Shown here: positions 24,809-31,790 of the stretch, in pieces | Layout: each line of letters opens with the position of its first letter | How positions within the stretch are numbered: position 1 is the stretch's first letter | DNA from: Villigracilis sp024434165 | Lineage (GTDB): Bacteria; Chloroflexota; Anaerolineae; Anaerolineales; Villigracilaceae | NCBI GenBank assembly: GCA_030263665.1 | Contig: SZPK01000036.1 | Span: 1 to 64,000 of the forward strand | Length of the DNA stretch: 64,000 nt | Reading direction: 5' to 3' | Translations under genes and position numbers: made by a program | Notes under the pieces: generated by a model | Database searches by the model: none | What the model saw: the letters and a program-made list of their open reading frames with translations, nothing else | What the model was told of the DNA's origin: nothing

Positions 24809-24837
24809 TTGACCTTAAGCCATTCCATTACTATACT
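24809..24837 (+). promoter_or_regulatory. Sigma-70 type promoter of the 24871 lipoprotein
   Basis: TTGACC (24809-24814), 17-bp spacer, TATACT (24832-24837), followed by a ~30-base leader with AAAGGAGGA. One of the two clearest housekeeping promoters in the window. Confidence 0.8.
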
Positions 24838-24870
24838 TTGCCCATCCTGAAACGAAAAGGAGGATAGACG

Positions 24871-25344
24871 ATGAAGAAAATTCCGTTCCTGATTTTGATT
24901 TCCGCCTTGCTGATTTCCGCCTGCGCCAGTTTTGCCCCCGAACCGACCGCCGCCCCAACGCAGACTGCAACTCCGATTCCCGCCGCAACCGAACCCCCCA
25001 CTTCGACGCCCACGGCAATTCCACCGACCGCCACCGAGGTCCTGGAGGTCCCGCTGCCTGTTGGCACGCCGCTGGAGGAATGGAACGGGATTCCCATCAT
25101 GCCGGGCGCAATTGCCGGTGAAGAGGAGGACGATGCGTATCGTTTTACAACCGCCGCAACCATCGAGGAGATTAAGGCGTATTACGAATTTGAACTGATA
25201 AAACTCGGCTGGAATTTGATGGCAACCGGAACAGATGAAAATGGCGGGACGATGCTGATGTTCATTAAGGAATCAATGGCTGTCATGCCGATCAGCATCA
25301 TTTCCCGCGACGATGTCAATCTCGTTTTGATTGTGAAGCCCTGA
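24871..25344 (+). CDS. Small secreted lipoprotein of unknown function
   Basis: A 157-residue lipoprotein: MKKIPFLILISALLISAC with the lipobox Cys at residue 18, then a Thr/Pro/Ala linker to about residue 55. The mature C-terminal ~95 residues (WNGIPIMPGAIAGEEEDDAYRF, split at YYEFELIKLGWNLM) look like a small alpha/beta domain of the kind found in many Chloroflexota lipoproteins; I know no function. AAAAGGAGGATAGACG ATG marks the start. It has its own sigma-70 promoter, so it is probably not part of the sigma/anti-sigma transcript. Confidence 0.85.
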   Translation: MKKIPFLILISALLISACASFAPEPTAAPTQTATPIPAATEPPTSTPTAIPPTATEVLEVPLPVGTPLEEWNGIPIMPGAIAGEEEDDAYRFTTAATIEEIKAYYEFELIKLGWNLMATGTDENGGTMLMFIKESMAVMPISIISRDDVNLVLIVKP

Positions 25345-25370
25345 TACCCGGGCTTTATGCCTGTCCAGCA

Positions 25371-25412
25371 CAACACCCTCCAGGTCATTTCTTTTCGACC
25401 TGGAGGGTGTTG
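25371..25412. terminator. 16-bp hairpin after the lipoprotein gene
   Basis: CAACACCCTCCAGGTC pairs perfectly with GACCTGGAGGGTGTTG around a ten-base pyrimidine-rich loop (ATTTCTTTTC). The T-tract is weak, but the stem is very stable. Confidence 0.75.
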
Positions 25413-25512
25413 TTGGAACTCGTGTCGAAATCACACATCTGTGGATATCGTTGCGCGCCGCGCAAGAGTGAAAACAATCTCTCCGTGCTTTTCCGGCCGT
25501 TTCTTGACTCTC

Positions 25513-26406
25513 CTACCCAAGCGCGACAAACAATGTAATGATCGCCAATTGCGCCAGCGGGTAATAACTGGCGTTGTCGAATAACGCCGCCGCCTGGCGC
25601 CCCTCCTGGAGCCGGGCAAGTTGAAGCCCCGGTCGCAGGAGCAGATAGGCTCCCGCGGCGGCACTCGCCAGCAGGTAAAGCCGGCCCAAATTCAGAGGAG
25701 AGACGAGCGGCAGGAACAGGCTGAACGTAACCGTCAAAGCGAGCGTAAGTACGACGATGATGCCTGCCGTCCGCGTGCCGAGTTGGAGGGGAATCGTCTT
25801 GGCATGGACGCGCTTATCTTCCACGGTGTCGTTCCAATCGGCGGGGACGTTCTGCCCGCCGATCTCCCAAAAGAAGACCCAGGCAAGCACCAGCAGGACG
25901 AGCGCCGGCGCGGGGTTGGGGTCAACGACGAAGATCGCCGCAATGGGTCCGCTCGATTTGACCAGCCCGCTGACGAACGTCCGCAAATAGGTGACTTTGA
26001 GCAGGAGGCAATAGATCACTTCGAGAACTGCGGCAGCGACCAGGATGACGACGATGAACGGATTGAGAATGTAGGAGCCAATGAGCGCCGCGACGAACCA
26101 GCCTGCAAACCAAAGCAGACCGCTGCGGTAACTGAGAATTTCCTGCGCCAGGGGGTAGCGCATATCCGATGCCTCGACGGAATACCCGGCGTTGATTCCG
26201 CCGCGGAATTTTTCCTTGTCCACTGCGATGCCGACCAGGTCGTTCAAGGCGTAGATGGCGGTGTAGGCGGCAAAGGCGGTGAACAACGAAAGGGCGATTG
26301 TCCATACGGGGGGAAATTCTCCCAGCCAGAGCAGGGCGACAAACCCCGGTGTGGCAAGGTCTAACACCCCGTGCGTGGTTCGGGAAAGTGCGAAGAAACG
26401 TTTCAT
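25513..26406 (-). CDS. UbiA-family prenyltransferase (EboC-like)
   Basis: A 297-residue intramembrane prenyltransferase with about eight or nine helices. UbiA enzymes join a polyprenyl diphosphate to an acceptor using two Asp-rich loops. The second loop is intact (ADWNDTVEDKRVHAKTIPLQLG, residues ~195-215, DxxxxxxD type). The first is YALNDLVGIAVDKEKFR near residue 50: the usual NDxxDxxxD has Gly in the central Asp position. Acceptor unknown. I start at 26406 (ATTGGAGATATTTTCA ATG); longer frames run through a palindrome. It ends a five-gene minus-strand run with UbiG-like, cyclase, LuxS and isomerase genes. Ebo operons also pair a UbiA protein with a DHQ-synthase-like protein. Confidence 0.85.
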   Translation of the reverse strand: MKRFFALSRTTHGVLDLATPGFVALLWLGEFPPVWTIALSLFTAFAAYTAIYALNDLVGIAVDKEKFRGGINAGYSVEASDMRYPLAQEILSYRSGLLWFAGWFVAALIGSYILNPFIVVILVAAAVLEVIYCLLLKVTYLRTFVSGLVKSSGPIAAIFVVDPNPAPALVLLVLAWVFFWEIGGQNVPADWNDTVEDKRVHAKTIPLQLGTRTAGIIVVLTLALTVTFSLFLPLVSPLNLGRLYLLASAAAGAYLLLRPGLQLARLQEGRQAAALFDNASYYPLAQLAIITLFVALG

Positions 26407-26427
26407 TGAAAATATCTCCAATCCACT

Positions 26428-26467
26428 GTCCTTTGCGAGCGGCGCCTTGGCGCCGCTCGCAAAGGAC
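26428..26467. repeat. 19-bp perfect palindrome between the UbiG-like and UbiA-like genes
   Basis: GTCCTTTGCGAGCGGCGCC, a two-base TT loop, then its exact complement GGCGCCGCTCGCAAAGGAC. Placed 7 bases after the methyltransferase stop and 21 bases before the prenyltransferase ATG. No T-tract, so more likely an mRNA processing or stabilising hairpin, or a mobile palindrome, than a terminator. Confidence 0.85.
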
Positions 26468-26474
26468 ATGAAAA

Positions 26475-27182
26475 TTATTTCTTTACGAAATGCGCCATGT
26501 AGTTTACGTCTTCCTTGTTTGCCGCGACTTTGAATTTGCCGGTGAAGGGGTTGTACATCAGGCTGGCGAGGCGCACAAATTCCAGCCCGGCGTCGCGCGT
26601 CCATTGTTTCAACTCAACCGGGCGAATTAACTTGGAATAGGTATGCGTTCCGCGCGGCAGGAGGCGCAGGATGTACTCGCCGCCGATGATGGCGAACAGG
26701 AAGGCTTTGGGCGTGCGGTTGATGGTCGAGAAAAAGGCATGACCGCCCGGCTTGAGGGCTTTGGCGCACGCCGCCACCACCTTTGCCGGCTCGGGCACGT
26801 GCTCCAGCATTTCCATGCAGGTAATGGCGTCGAACGTCCCCGCCTCTTTCTCTGCGAGGTCCTGCACGCTTTCGTAGCGGTAATCAATCTGAAGACCCTG
26901 ACTCTGCGCGTGCTGTCTGGCGACGTGGATGGACGCCTCGGACAAGTCCAAGCCTGTTACCTGCGCCCCGGCTTTTGCCAGCGCCTCAGAAAGGATGCCG
27001 CCGCCGCAGCCCACGTCCAATATGCGCGGCTGGGAGACGGTGAGTTTTTCCATGATGAAGTTGGTGCGCAGGGGGTTGATGGTGTGAAGCGTGCCCATCT
27101 CGCCTTTGGGGTCCCACCAGATTTGGGAGACCCGGTCGAACTTTTCGATTTCCTTGTTGTCTGCGTTTTCAAATGATTTCAT
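26475..27182 (-). CDS. UbiG-like SAM-dependent O-methyltransferase
   Basis: A 235-residue class I methyltransferase that looks like UbiG through its whole length: NADNKEIEKFDRVSQIWWDP, TLHTINPLRTNFI, motif I ILDVGCGGGILSEALAKAGA near residue 54, CMEMLEHVPEP near 122, and GTHTYSKLIRPVEL near 180. In Pseudomonadota UbiG methylates ubiquinone precursors, but Chloroflexota normally use menaquinone, so here it probably methylates another hydroxylated ring. It overlaps the end of the cyclase gene by 14 bp (27169-27182), so the two are coupled. It sits beside a UbiA-type prenyltransferase and a LuxS, which could recycle the methyl-donor by-product. Confidence 0.9.
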   Translation of the reverse strand: MKSFENADNKEIEKFDRVSQIWWDPKGEMGTLHTINPLRTNFIMEKLTVSQPRILDVGCGGGILSEALAKAGAQVTGLDLSEASIHVARQHAQSQGLQIDYRYESVQDLAEKEAGTFDAITCMEMLEHVPEPAKVVAACAKALKPGGHAFFSTINRTPKAFLFAIIGGEYILRLLPRGTHTYSKLIRPVELKQWTRDAGLEFVRLASLMYNPFTGKFKVAANKEDVNYMAHFVKK

Positions 27183-28296
27183 GTTTTATGGTCATCCAGT
27201 TTTCTAAGGATTTCACGGCGGATTCGATCTCGTCCGCGTTGATGTCGTTCAGGAACACGCAGCCGCCGATGCCGCGCGGCATGGGGACGCGCTGTAAACC
27301 GTTCCGGTGGTAGGTGCGCTCTGTCAGCGAAGCGTGGAGCAGGCACGGGTCCAGGATGGATGCGTCGAGCGAAATTCCCAGCGTTTCGGTCAGACGGAAG
27401 ATGCGGGAGGTCTCTTCGTCAGTCAGGAGATGACGCGAGCGGGCGATCAAGGTCGAGATGAGAATGTCCAGCAGCACCGCCTCGCCGTGAAGCAGGTGCG
27501 CTTCGTGGCGCGTCTCCAGCCCGTAACTGAAGGTGTGACCGAAATCCACCTTGCGCGCCAGGTCCTCCTCGAAGAGATTCGGTTCCAGTTCCTCCAGCAT
27601 CCCTGCGATGGCGCGGTCGAGGATGACGCCGCTTTGCTCATCCTGAAAATGCGAGTGGACGCTTTGCGCGCCGTACATTTCCAAAAGGTGGAAAAGTCCC
27701 GCATCTTTGATGACCGCGAGTTTGATGATCTCGCACACGCCGTTGAGCAGGTGGCGGCGCGGCAGGGTTTTGAGGAAGGATTTGTCGAGCAGGACGACCT
27801 GCGGCGCATGGAACGCCCCAAGACGGTTCTTGTTGCCGTTGAAATTGAAGCCGGTCTTGATGCCGATGGAGGCATCCACGTAGCCCATCAGGGTGGTGGG
27901 TACTTTGATGTAAGGCACGCCCCGCCGGTAACTGGCGGCGACGAAACCGACCAGGTCGGTCAGCACGCCGCCGCCGATGGCGATGATCGGCTCGTCGCGG
28001 CGGTGGATGGGAAAGGCGTCCAGTTCGTGAGCGATGGAGAGATAGTGGTCGAGGGTTTTGCTTTCCTCGCCGCCGGGGAAGACGACGATCTTCGCTTCCA
28101 CGTGGTGGTAGTCGAAATACCCGCGAATGGCGGCGGAGTAGTGTTTCTCCACGTTGGCGTCCACCACCACGAAGCGGCGGGCGTCCTCGATGCGCCCGGC
28201 GGAGAGCAGCGCCCAGTTCTGCGGATGGAAGATATTGGCGGTGCTGATAACTTCGTATTCGATGGCGTGTTGGAACGTGACTCGCTTTTTATTCAT
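27169..28296 (-). CDS. Sedoheptulose-7-phosphate cyclase family protein (2-epi-5-epi-valiolone synthase-like; EboD-like)
   Basis: A 375-residue member of the dehydroquinate-synthase superfamily. Several blocks fit sugar-phosphate cyclases rather than AroB: GGGVLTDLVGFVAASYRRG near residue 105, VDASIGIKTGFNFNGNKNRLGA near 143-164 (AroB has GKNMIGAF), and HRNGLQRVPMPRGIGG near 330. Such enzymes convert sedoheptulose 7-phosphate, with NAD and a metal, into a C7 cyclitol. Which product is not readable. The ATG at 28296 follows GTGAGGGAAAGA; it lies 8 bp after the luxS stop. EboD of ebo operons is annotated in the same superfamily. Not a shikimate-pathway gene by context. Confidence 0.82.
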   Translation of the reverse strand: MNKKRVTFQHAIEYEVISTANIFHPQNWALLSAGRIEDARRFVVVDANVEKHYSAAIRGYFDYHHVEAKIVVFPGGEESKTLDHYLSIAHELDAFPIHRRDEPIIAIGGGVLTDLVGFVAASYRRGVPYIKVPTTLMGYVDASIGIKTGFNFNGNKNRLGAFHAPQVVLLDKSFLKTLPRRHLLNGVCEIIKLAVIKDAGLFHLLEMYGAQSVHSHFQDEQSGVILDRAIAGMLEELEPNLFEEDLARKVDFGHTFSYGLETRHEAHLLHGEAVLLDILISTLIARSRHLLTDEETSRIFRLTETLGISLDASILDPCLLHASLTERTYHRNGLQRVPMPRGIGGCVFLNDINADEIESAVKSLENWMTIKHEII

Positions 28297-28304
28297 TCTT
28301 TCCC

Positions 28305-28784
28305 TCACACCACTTGCCGCCAGTTTGCTTTGGCGTCCAATACGCGCCTGGCGAGCGCCTGCGCCATTTCGAGGCTGTGGTTTTTGTAGTTGCCGCACTG
28401 CGCGATATTGGCGTAGGGCACTTCGGCGGCGGTCAGGATGTCGTTCAGGATTTTTTCATACGCGTCGAGGATGGCGTCGGCGCGCCCTTCATTGAAGAGG
28501 ATGAGATAAAAGCCGGTCTGACAGCCCATCAAGCCGACAGAGATGAAATTCTGCGGCATGTATTTTTGAAAGCCCCACAGCAGGAAATGCTCGAAGGAGT
28601 GCATTTCGGTGGAAGATAGAAATGTCGAGTTGGGCTGGTTGATGCGCAAGTCCACGGCATAGACCACGCCGCCGTTCGGTCCCTCTGTTGCGGCGCGCAG
28701 TTTGACGTGCGGCGCCTTCAAAAGACGGTGATCCAATTCACCGACAGTCCCAGCCTCCCAGCCGAGTTGTTTGGGGTCTACCAT
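28305..28784 (-). CDS. luxS: S-ribosylhomocysteine lyase (LuxS)
   Basis: A 159-residue LuxS with all catalytic positions: zinc ligands His62 and His66 in MHSFEH (HxxEH, Glu65), the catalytic Cys88 in GLMGCQTGFYL, and zinc ligand Cys130 in CGNYKNHSLEMA, plus DLRINQPN near residue 45. It cleaves S-ribosylhomocysteine to homocysteine and DPD, the AI-2 precursor. I start at 28784 (ACAGGAGAGAGTT ATG). No Pfs/MTAN nucleosidase is in the window. Lying between a C7-cyclitol cyclase and a sugar isomerase and upstream of a methyltransferase, it may recycle SAH from the cluster or supply DPD as a building block; both are inference. Confidence 0.93.
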   Translation of the reverse strand: MVDPKQLGWEAGTVGELDHRLLKAPHVKLRAATEGPNGGVVYAVDLRINQPNSTFLSSTEMHSFEHFLLWGFQKYMPQNFISVGLMGCQTGFYLILFNEGRADAILDAYEKILNDILTAAEVPYANIAQCGNYKNHSLEMAQALARRVLDAKANWRQVV

Positions 28785-28805
28785 AACTCTCTCCTGTAAT
28801 TTGTT

Positions 28806-28856
28806 GTGCTGCGACATTCATGTCGCATTTTTGGCGCAAGATAATCTTGCAGTACG
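28806..28856. repeat. Short palindromic repeat (GCGCAAGATAATCTTGC family)
   Basis: GCGACATTCATGTCGC, then GCGCAAGATAATCTTGCAG, in the 73-bp gap between luxS and the isomerase gene. Related copies are at 35262-35323, 40049-40077, 48651-48690 and 49003-49041. Confidence 0.65.
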
Positions 28857-28857
28857 T

Positions 28858-30099
28858 TCATACAAACTGCGATAAATGCCTGTAACTATCCGCGAGCGCC
28901 TTCTCCCAGGAGGCGACGTGGTGATACAACTCAACCGATGCGTAACCGGAAAAGCCGTTGTCGGTCAGCGCCTTGAAACTGGCGGCGAAGTCCATTGTCC
29001 CTTCGCCGGGGATTTCATGGAAGTGAACGATGCCGGTCAGCGTGTTCGCCACCATTTTGTCCATCAATAATTTTCCGTTGGCATCCTTCGTGGAGCGCAG
29101 GTAGATGATGATGGGGCGCGCCCGTTCCAGCACGTCGTAACTCAACCCCGGCACCGAGATCAGGTAGACGAAAATCTCGCTGTCGAAGGGAGATGCGCCC
29201 GCATACAGGCTGTTGTAGTCCACGAAGGCGGGCGGCTGGACGATGCCCGCCGATCCCAGGATGGATTCGATGCGTTTCTTTTGTTTCGCATCCGGCATTT
29301 CATCGTAAAAATAAATCGGGTGGTCAGGATCCACCAGCAGGTAATCCGCAAATTCGGGAAAGTAGATCAGGTACCTGGCGAAGTTCAAATCCATTTTGAG
29401 ATCATCCGCCATTTTGACCAGTTTCAGGTTGCAGCCTTCCTGTGAATCGGAAACGTGCAGGAACTTCGCAAACGGCGCGGCTTTTGCCAGCGCTTCGAGA
29501 TAATTCTGCTCCGAGCAGTAGTTGTGATTCAGATCGAGGTGCAGTTGGAAGCGCGGCGAATTGATCTCGTTGACCAGGCTCATGCCCTGTTCGAGCGTTT
29601 CGATGTACATGCCCGGCTCCGGTTCGATGAGGAGGGTGATATCTTCGTCGCCGCGCAGTTCCTTCAGGCATTGATGGATGCTGTCCACCAGCAGTTCGCG
29701 CGGGTTGACCGACGGGTTGCTCACGTGTTCGTCGCGGATGAACCCGCTCCCGAACGTGACGAGGTTCACGCCCAGTTTTCGAGCAACATGAATCCCGCGC
29801 TTCACAAGGTTGATGCGCCGCTTCCTGCCCGCCAGGTCGGGGCTCATCAACGACGGTTCGTGCGGACGCTGGGGTGTGAAAAAGTGCGAAGCCGTGGACA
29901 CACAGGCGGCGGTCACTTCGAGCGAGTCGAGCCGCTTTTTGACCGCCGCGAGATACTCATCGGTGACGTCGAACGGATTGAACTGGTCGCGGTGGAAGGA
30001 CAGTTCGATACCCGGATACCCCGCCTTATCCACAACCTCGATGGCATGCAAAAAATCCAGATTGGTCAAGCCAAACGTGCTGTAACTGAGTTTGATCAT
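28858..30099 (-). CDS. Xylose-isomerase-like TIM-barrel sugar phosphate isomerase/epimerase
   Basis: A 413-residue protein that starts IKLSYSTFGLTNLDFLHAIEVVDKAGYPGIEL, typical of AP-endonuclease-2/sugar-phosphate-isomerase TIM barrels. Metal-ligand segments include LLIEPEPGMY near residue 155, LHLDLNHNYC near 187, FLHVSDSQEG near 213 and, at the far end, VHFHEIPGEG and VELYHH. Residues ~230-325 look like an insertion in the barrel, making it longer than the common ~280. EboE of ebo operons is a TIM barrel of this class, but I cannot confirm orthology. GGAGCGCCAGCC ATG supports the start. It is the first gene of the run leading to luxS, cyclase, methyltransferase and prenyltransferase. Confidence 0.78.
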   Translation of the reverse strand: MIKLSYSTFGLTNLDFLHAIEVVDKAGYPGIELSFHRDQFNPFDVTDEYLAAVKKRLDSLEVTAACVSTASHFFTPQRPHEPSLMSPDLAGRKRRINLVKRGIHVARKLGVNLVTFGSGFIRDEHVSNPSVNPRELLVDSIHQCLKELRGDEDITLLIEPEPGMYIETLEQGMSLVNEINSPRFQLHLDLNHNYCSEQNYLEALAKAAPFAKFLHVSDSQEGCNLKLVKMADDLKMDLNFARYLIYFPEFADYLLVDPDHPIYFYDEMPDAKQKKRIESILGSAGIVQPPAFVDYNSLYAGASPFDSEIFVYLISVPGLSYDVLERARPIIIYLRSTKDANGKLLMDKMVANTLTGIVHFHEIPGEGTMDFAASFKALTDNGFSGYASVELYHHVASWEKALADSYRHLSQFV

Positions 30100-30192
30100 G
30101 GCTGGCGCTCCATGTTGGTCTGTTTTTCAACCAGCCGGGAGCGGTGCTCTCCGGCGCGGCAGTTTGAGATTTTACCATGCGCTTGTGACGAA

Positions 30193-31476
30193 TCATGCAA
30201 TCAAATCCAAAACGCGGTACCAGAGTTTGCCGATGTTCACAAACCAGGCGCTGTCCTGGTAGGGCGGCGCGGGCGGGATGGTCAAACCTGCAAACGGGTT
30301 GTCCACCGGCTTGCCGAGCACCCCGTTTGCCAGCTGCTGACCGAGGTATGTGGCAAGCGTCACCCCGTGACCGACGTACGCCATCGAATACCACATCCCG
30401 TCAACCTGCCCGGCATGTGCGGTTTCATCGAGCGTCAGAGCAAGCGTGCCTCCCCAAAAATAATCGAGCCGCGCGTTCGCCAGTTCGGGGAAAACCCGCG
30501 CCATTCCGTTTCGCAGGGCGGCGATGTTCGCCTGCGGGCGCGCGCCGCGCATGGTCAATTCGCCGCCCCACACCATGCGCTTCTCCGGCGAAAGGCGGTA
30601 ATATGCCAGCACCCGGCGCGTATCGTATGCCGCGCGGTTCTTTGGAATGACCTTCGCCGCGAGGTCGCCGCTCAATGGCTCGGTGGCAATGATATAACTC
30701 TCCGCCGGGAAGACGCGCATTCGGAACTGCGGGATGATTCTTCCGGTCCAGGCGTTTGCGGCGAGGATGATCTCTTTCGCCGCAATTTCGCCCGCCTCGG
30801 TCTGGACGATGAAGCGGGTCCCGTCCATTTGGTTTTTCAGCCGCTCAAGGGCGGTCACCCGCACTCCTTCGTGAATGTCCGCGCCAGCGCGTTCCGCTGC
30901 CAGCGCCATGCCGCGCACGAATTTAGCAGGCTGCACCGAGCCGCTGCGCGGGTTGACCATCAAGCCGTGATAGGCATCCGTTCCCAATTCGCTGCGCACC
31001 TCGCTTTTTGGCACGATTTGCACCTCGAAGCCCGCGATCGCACGCAGGGTTTCCTGTTCGCGTTTGAGGCGTTCGAAATGGGCGGGCTTCGCGGCGGCTT
31101 CGATACTGCCGCTGCGGACGAAATCGCAGTCAATTTGTTCCACTTTGATGATGCGTTCGACCGTGTCGGCGGCTTCCACGGCGGCGCGGAACATCTCCCT
31201 GCCCAGGTCCCTGCCATACCGCCTGACCGTTTCGGTCAATGTGTTGTGCAGGCAGGAAAGCGCCTGCCCGCCGTTGCGCGAACTCGCTTCGCAGCCAATG
31301 CTCTTTGCCTCCAGCAGCGTCACGCGCGCGCCGCCCTTTGCCAGTTGCAGCGCGGCGGACGTCCCCGTGAAGCCGCCGCCGACCACCACCACGTCCGTTT
31401 TTGGAGGAAGCGGTTTGCCCGCATAGGATTTTGGTTCCGGGGCGGTTTCCCACCACAAGCATGTATGCCGGGTCAT
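30193..31476 (-). CDS. FAD-dependent amino acid/amine oxidoreductase (DAO family)
   Basis: A 427-residue flavoenzyme of the DAO/glycine-oxidase fold. It opens with a WWE segment typical of gamma-glutamylputrescine-oxidase-like members, then the dinucleotide motif VVVVGGGFTGTSAALQLAKGG near residue 30 and LLEAKSIGCEASSRNGGQ near 54. The C-terminal MAYVGHGVTLATYLGQQLANGVLG is the second FAD-contact block. A D-amino acid, N-methyl amino acid or gamma-glutamyl amine are all possible substrates. TCAGGAGAACTTT ATG gives the start. It stands 93 bp upstream of the isomerase gene on the same strand, so it may be part of the cyclitol cluster transcript; I cannot show that. Confidence 0.87.
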   Translation of the reverse strand: MTRHTCLWWETAPEPKSYAGKPLPPKTDVVVVGGGFTGTSAALQLAKGGARVTLLEAKSIGCEASSRNGGQALSCLHNTLTETVRRYGRDLGREMFRAAVEAADTVERIIKVEQIDCDFVRSGSIEAAAKPAHFERLKREQETLRAIAGFEVQIVPKSEVRSELGTDAYHGLMVNPRSGSVQPAKFVRGMALAAERAGADIHEGVRVTALERLKNQMDGTRFIVQTEAGEIAAKEIILAANAWTGRIIPQFRMRVFPAESYIIATEPLSGDLAAKVIPKNRAAYDTRRVLAYYRLSPEKRMVWGGELTMRGARPQANIAALRNGMARVFPELANARLDYFWGGTLALTLDETAHAGQVDGMWYSMAYVGHGVTLATYLGQQLANGVLGKPVDNPFAGLTIPPAPPYQDSAWFVNIGKLWYRVLDLIA

Positions 31477-31619
31477 AAAGTTCTCCTGAGTCTTCTTCGT
31501 TTACAGACCTGAAACGTTTTCGGCGTTCATTGTATTGCATCGTTATCAAAAGTAAAAGTTGAATTTCACGCTGCCTTATGTCACAATGGTTTATCCCGTT
31601 TTGCCGGGGGGAACTTTCC

Positions 31620-31751
31620 CGGTGAGCGGTGCGTCCTTGAAAGAAAACCGGCAGCCGTTGGGGAGCGCCATCCCTTGAAAGGAGGGCTTATGACGTGACA
31701 TGACCATGCCTGAAGAACAGTGGAACGCCGTCTGCTGGTCTTCTCTCACCG
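31620..31751 (+). other. Possible structured 5' leader of the von Willebrand lipoprotein gene
   Basis: The 314-bp gap 31477-31790 has no gene. CGGTGAG (31620-31626) is the exact complement of CTCACCG (31745-31751) and could close a ~130-base domain containing two CTTGAAAG words (31636 and 31674). I match it to no known riboswitch. A 7-bp pairing over this distance can be chance. Confidence 0.25.
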
Positions 31752-31790
31752 TTTGAATCCAAATCGAATTTTCTTTTAGGAGAAGAGAAA

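Noticed and set aside
24673..24867. 64-codon open frame after the anti-sigma gene
   Set aside because: It overlaps the sigma-70 promoter of the next lipoprotein gene, has no ribosome binding site and no recognisable sequence.
26475..27182. Ubiquinone biosynthesis ubiG
   Set aside because: Full-length similarity to UbiG is clear, but no other ubiquinone gene accompanies it and the inferred phylum uses menaquinone; the cluster context suggests a different ring substrate.
27169..28296. Shikimate-pathway aroB
   Set aside because: The active-site wording matches sugar-phosphate cyclases (NKNRLGA, HRNGLQR) and no other shikimate gene is near.
29455..31512. 685-codon open frame on the plus strand opposite the isomerase and FAD oxidoreductase genes
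   Set aside because: It lies entirely antisense to two clearly recognisable genes and has no family motif. GC-rich codon bias opens the opposite strand; composition (many Arg, His, Gln) is typical of such shadows.
31620..31751. Known riboswitch (c-di-GMP, TPP, cobalamin, THF) in the von Willebrand gene leader
   Set aside because: None of the conserved core words of these classes is present; only a 7-bp closing pair was seen, kept as a low-confidence feature.
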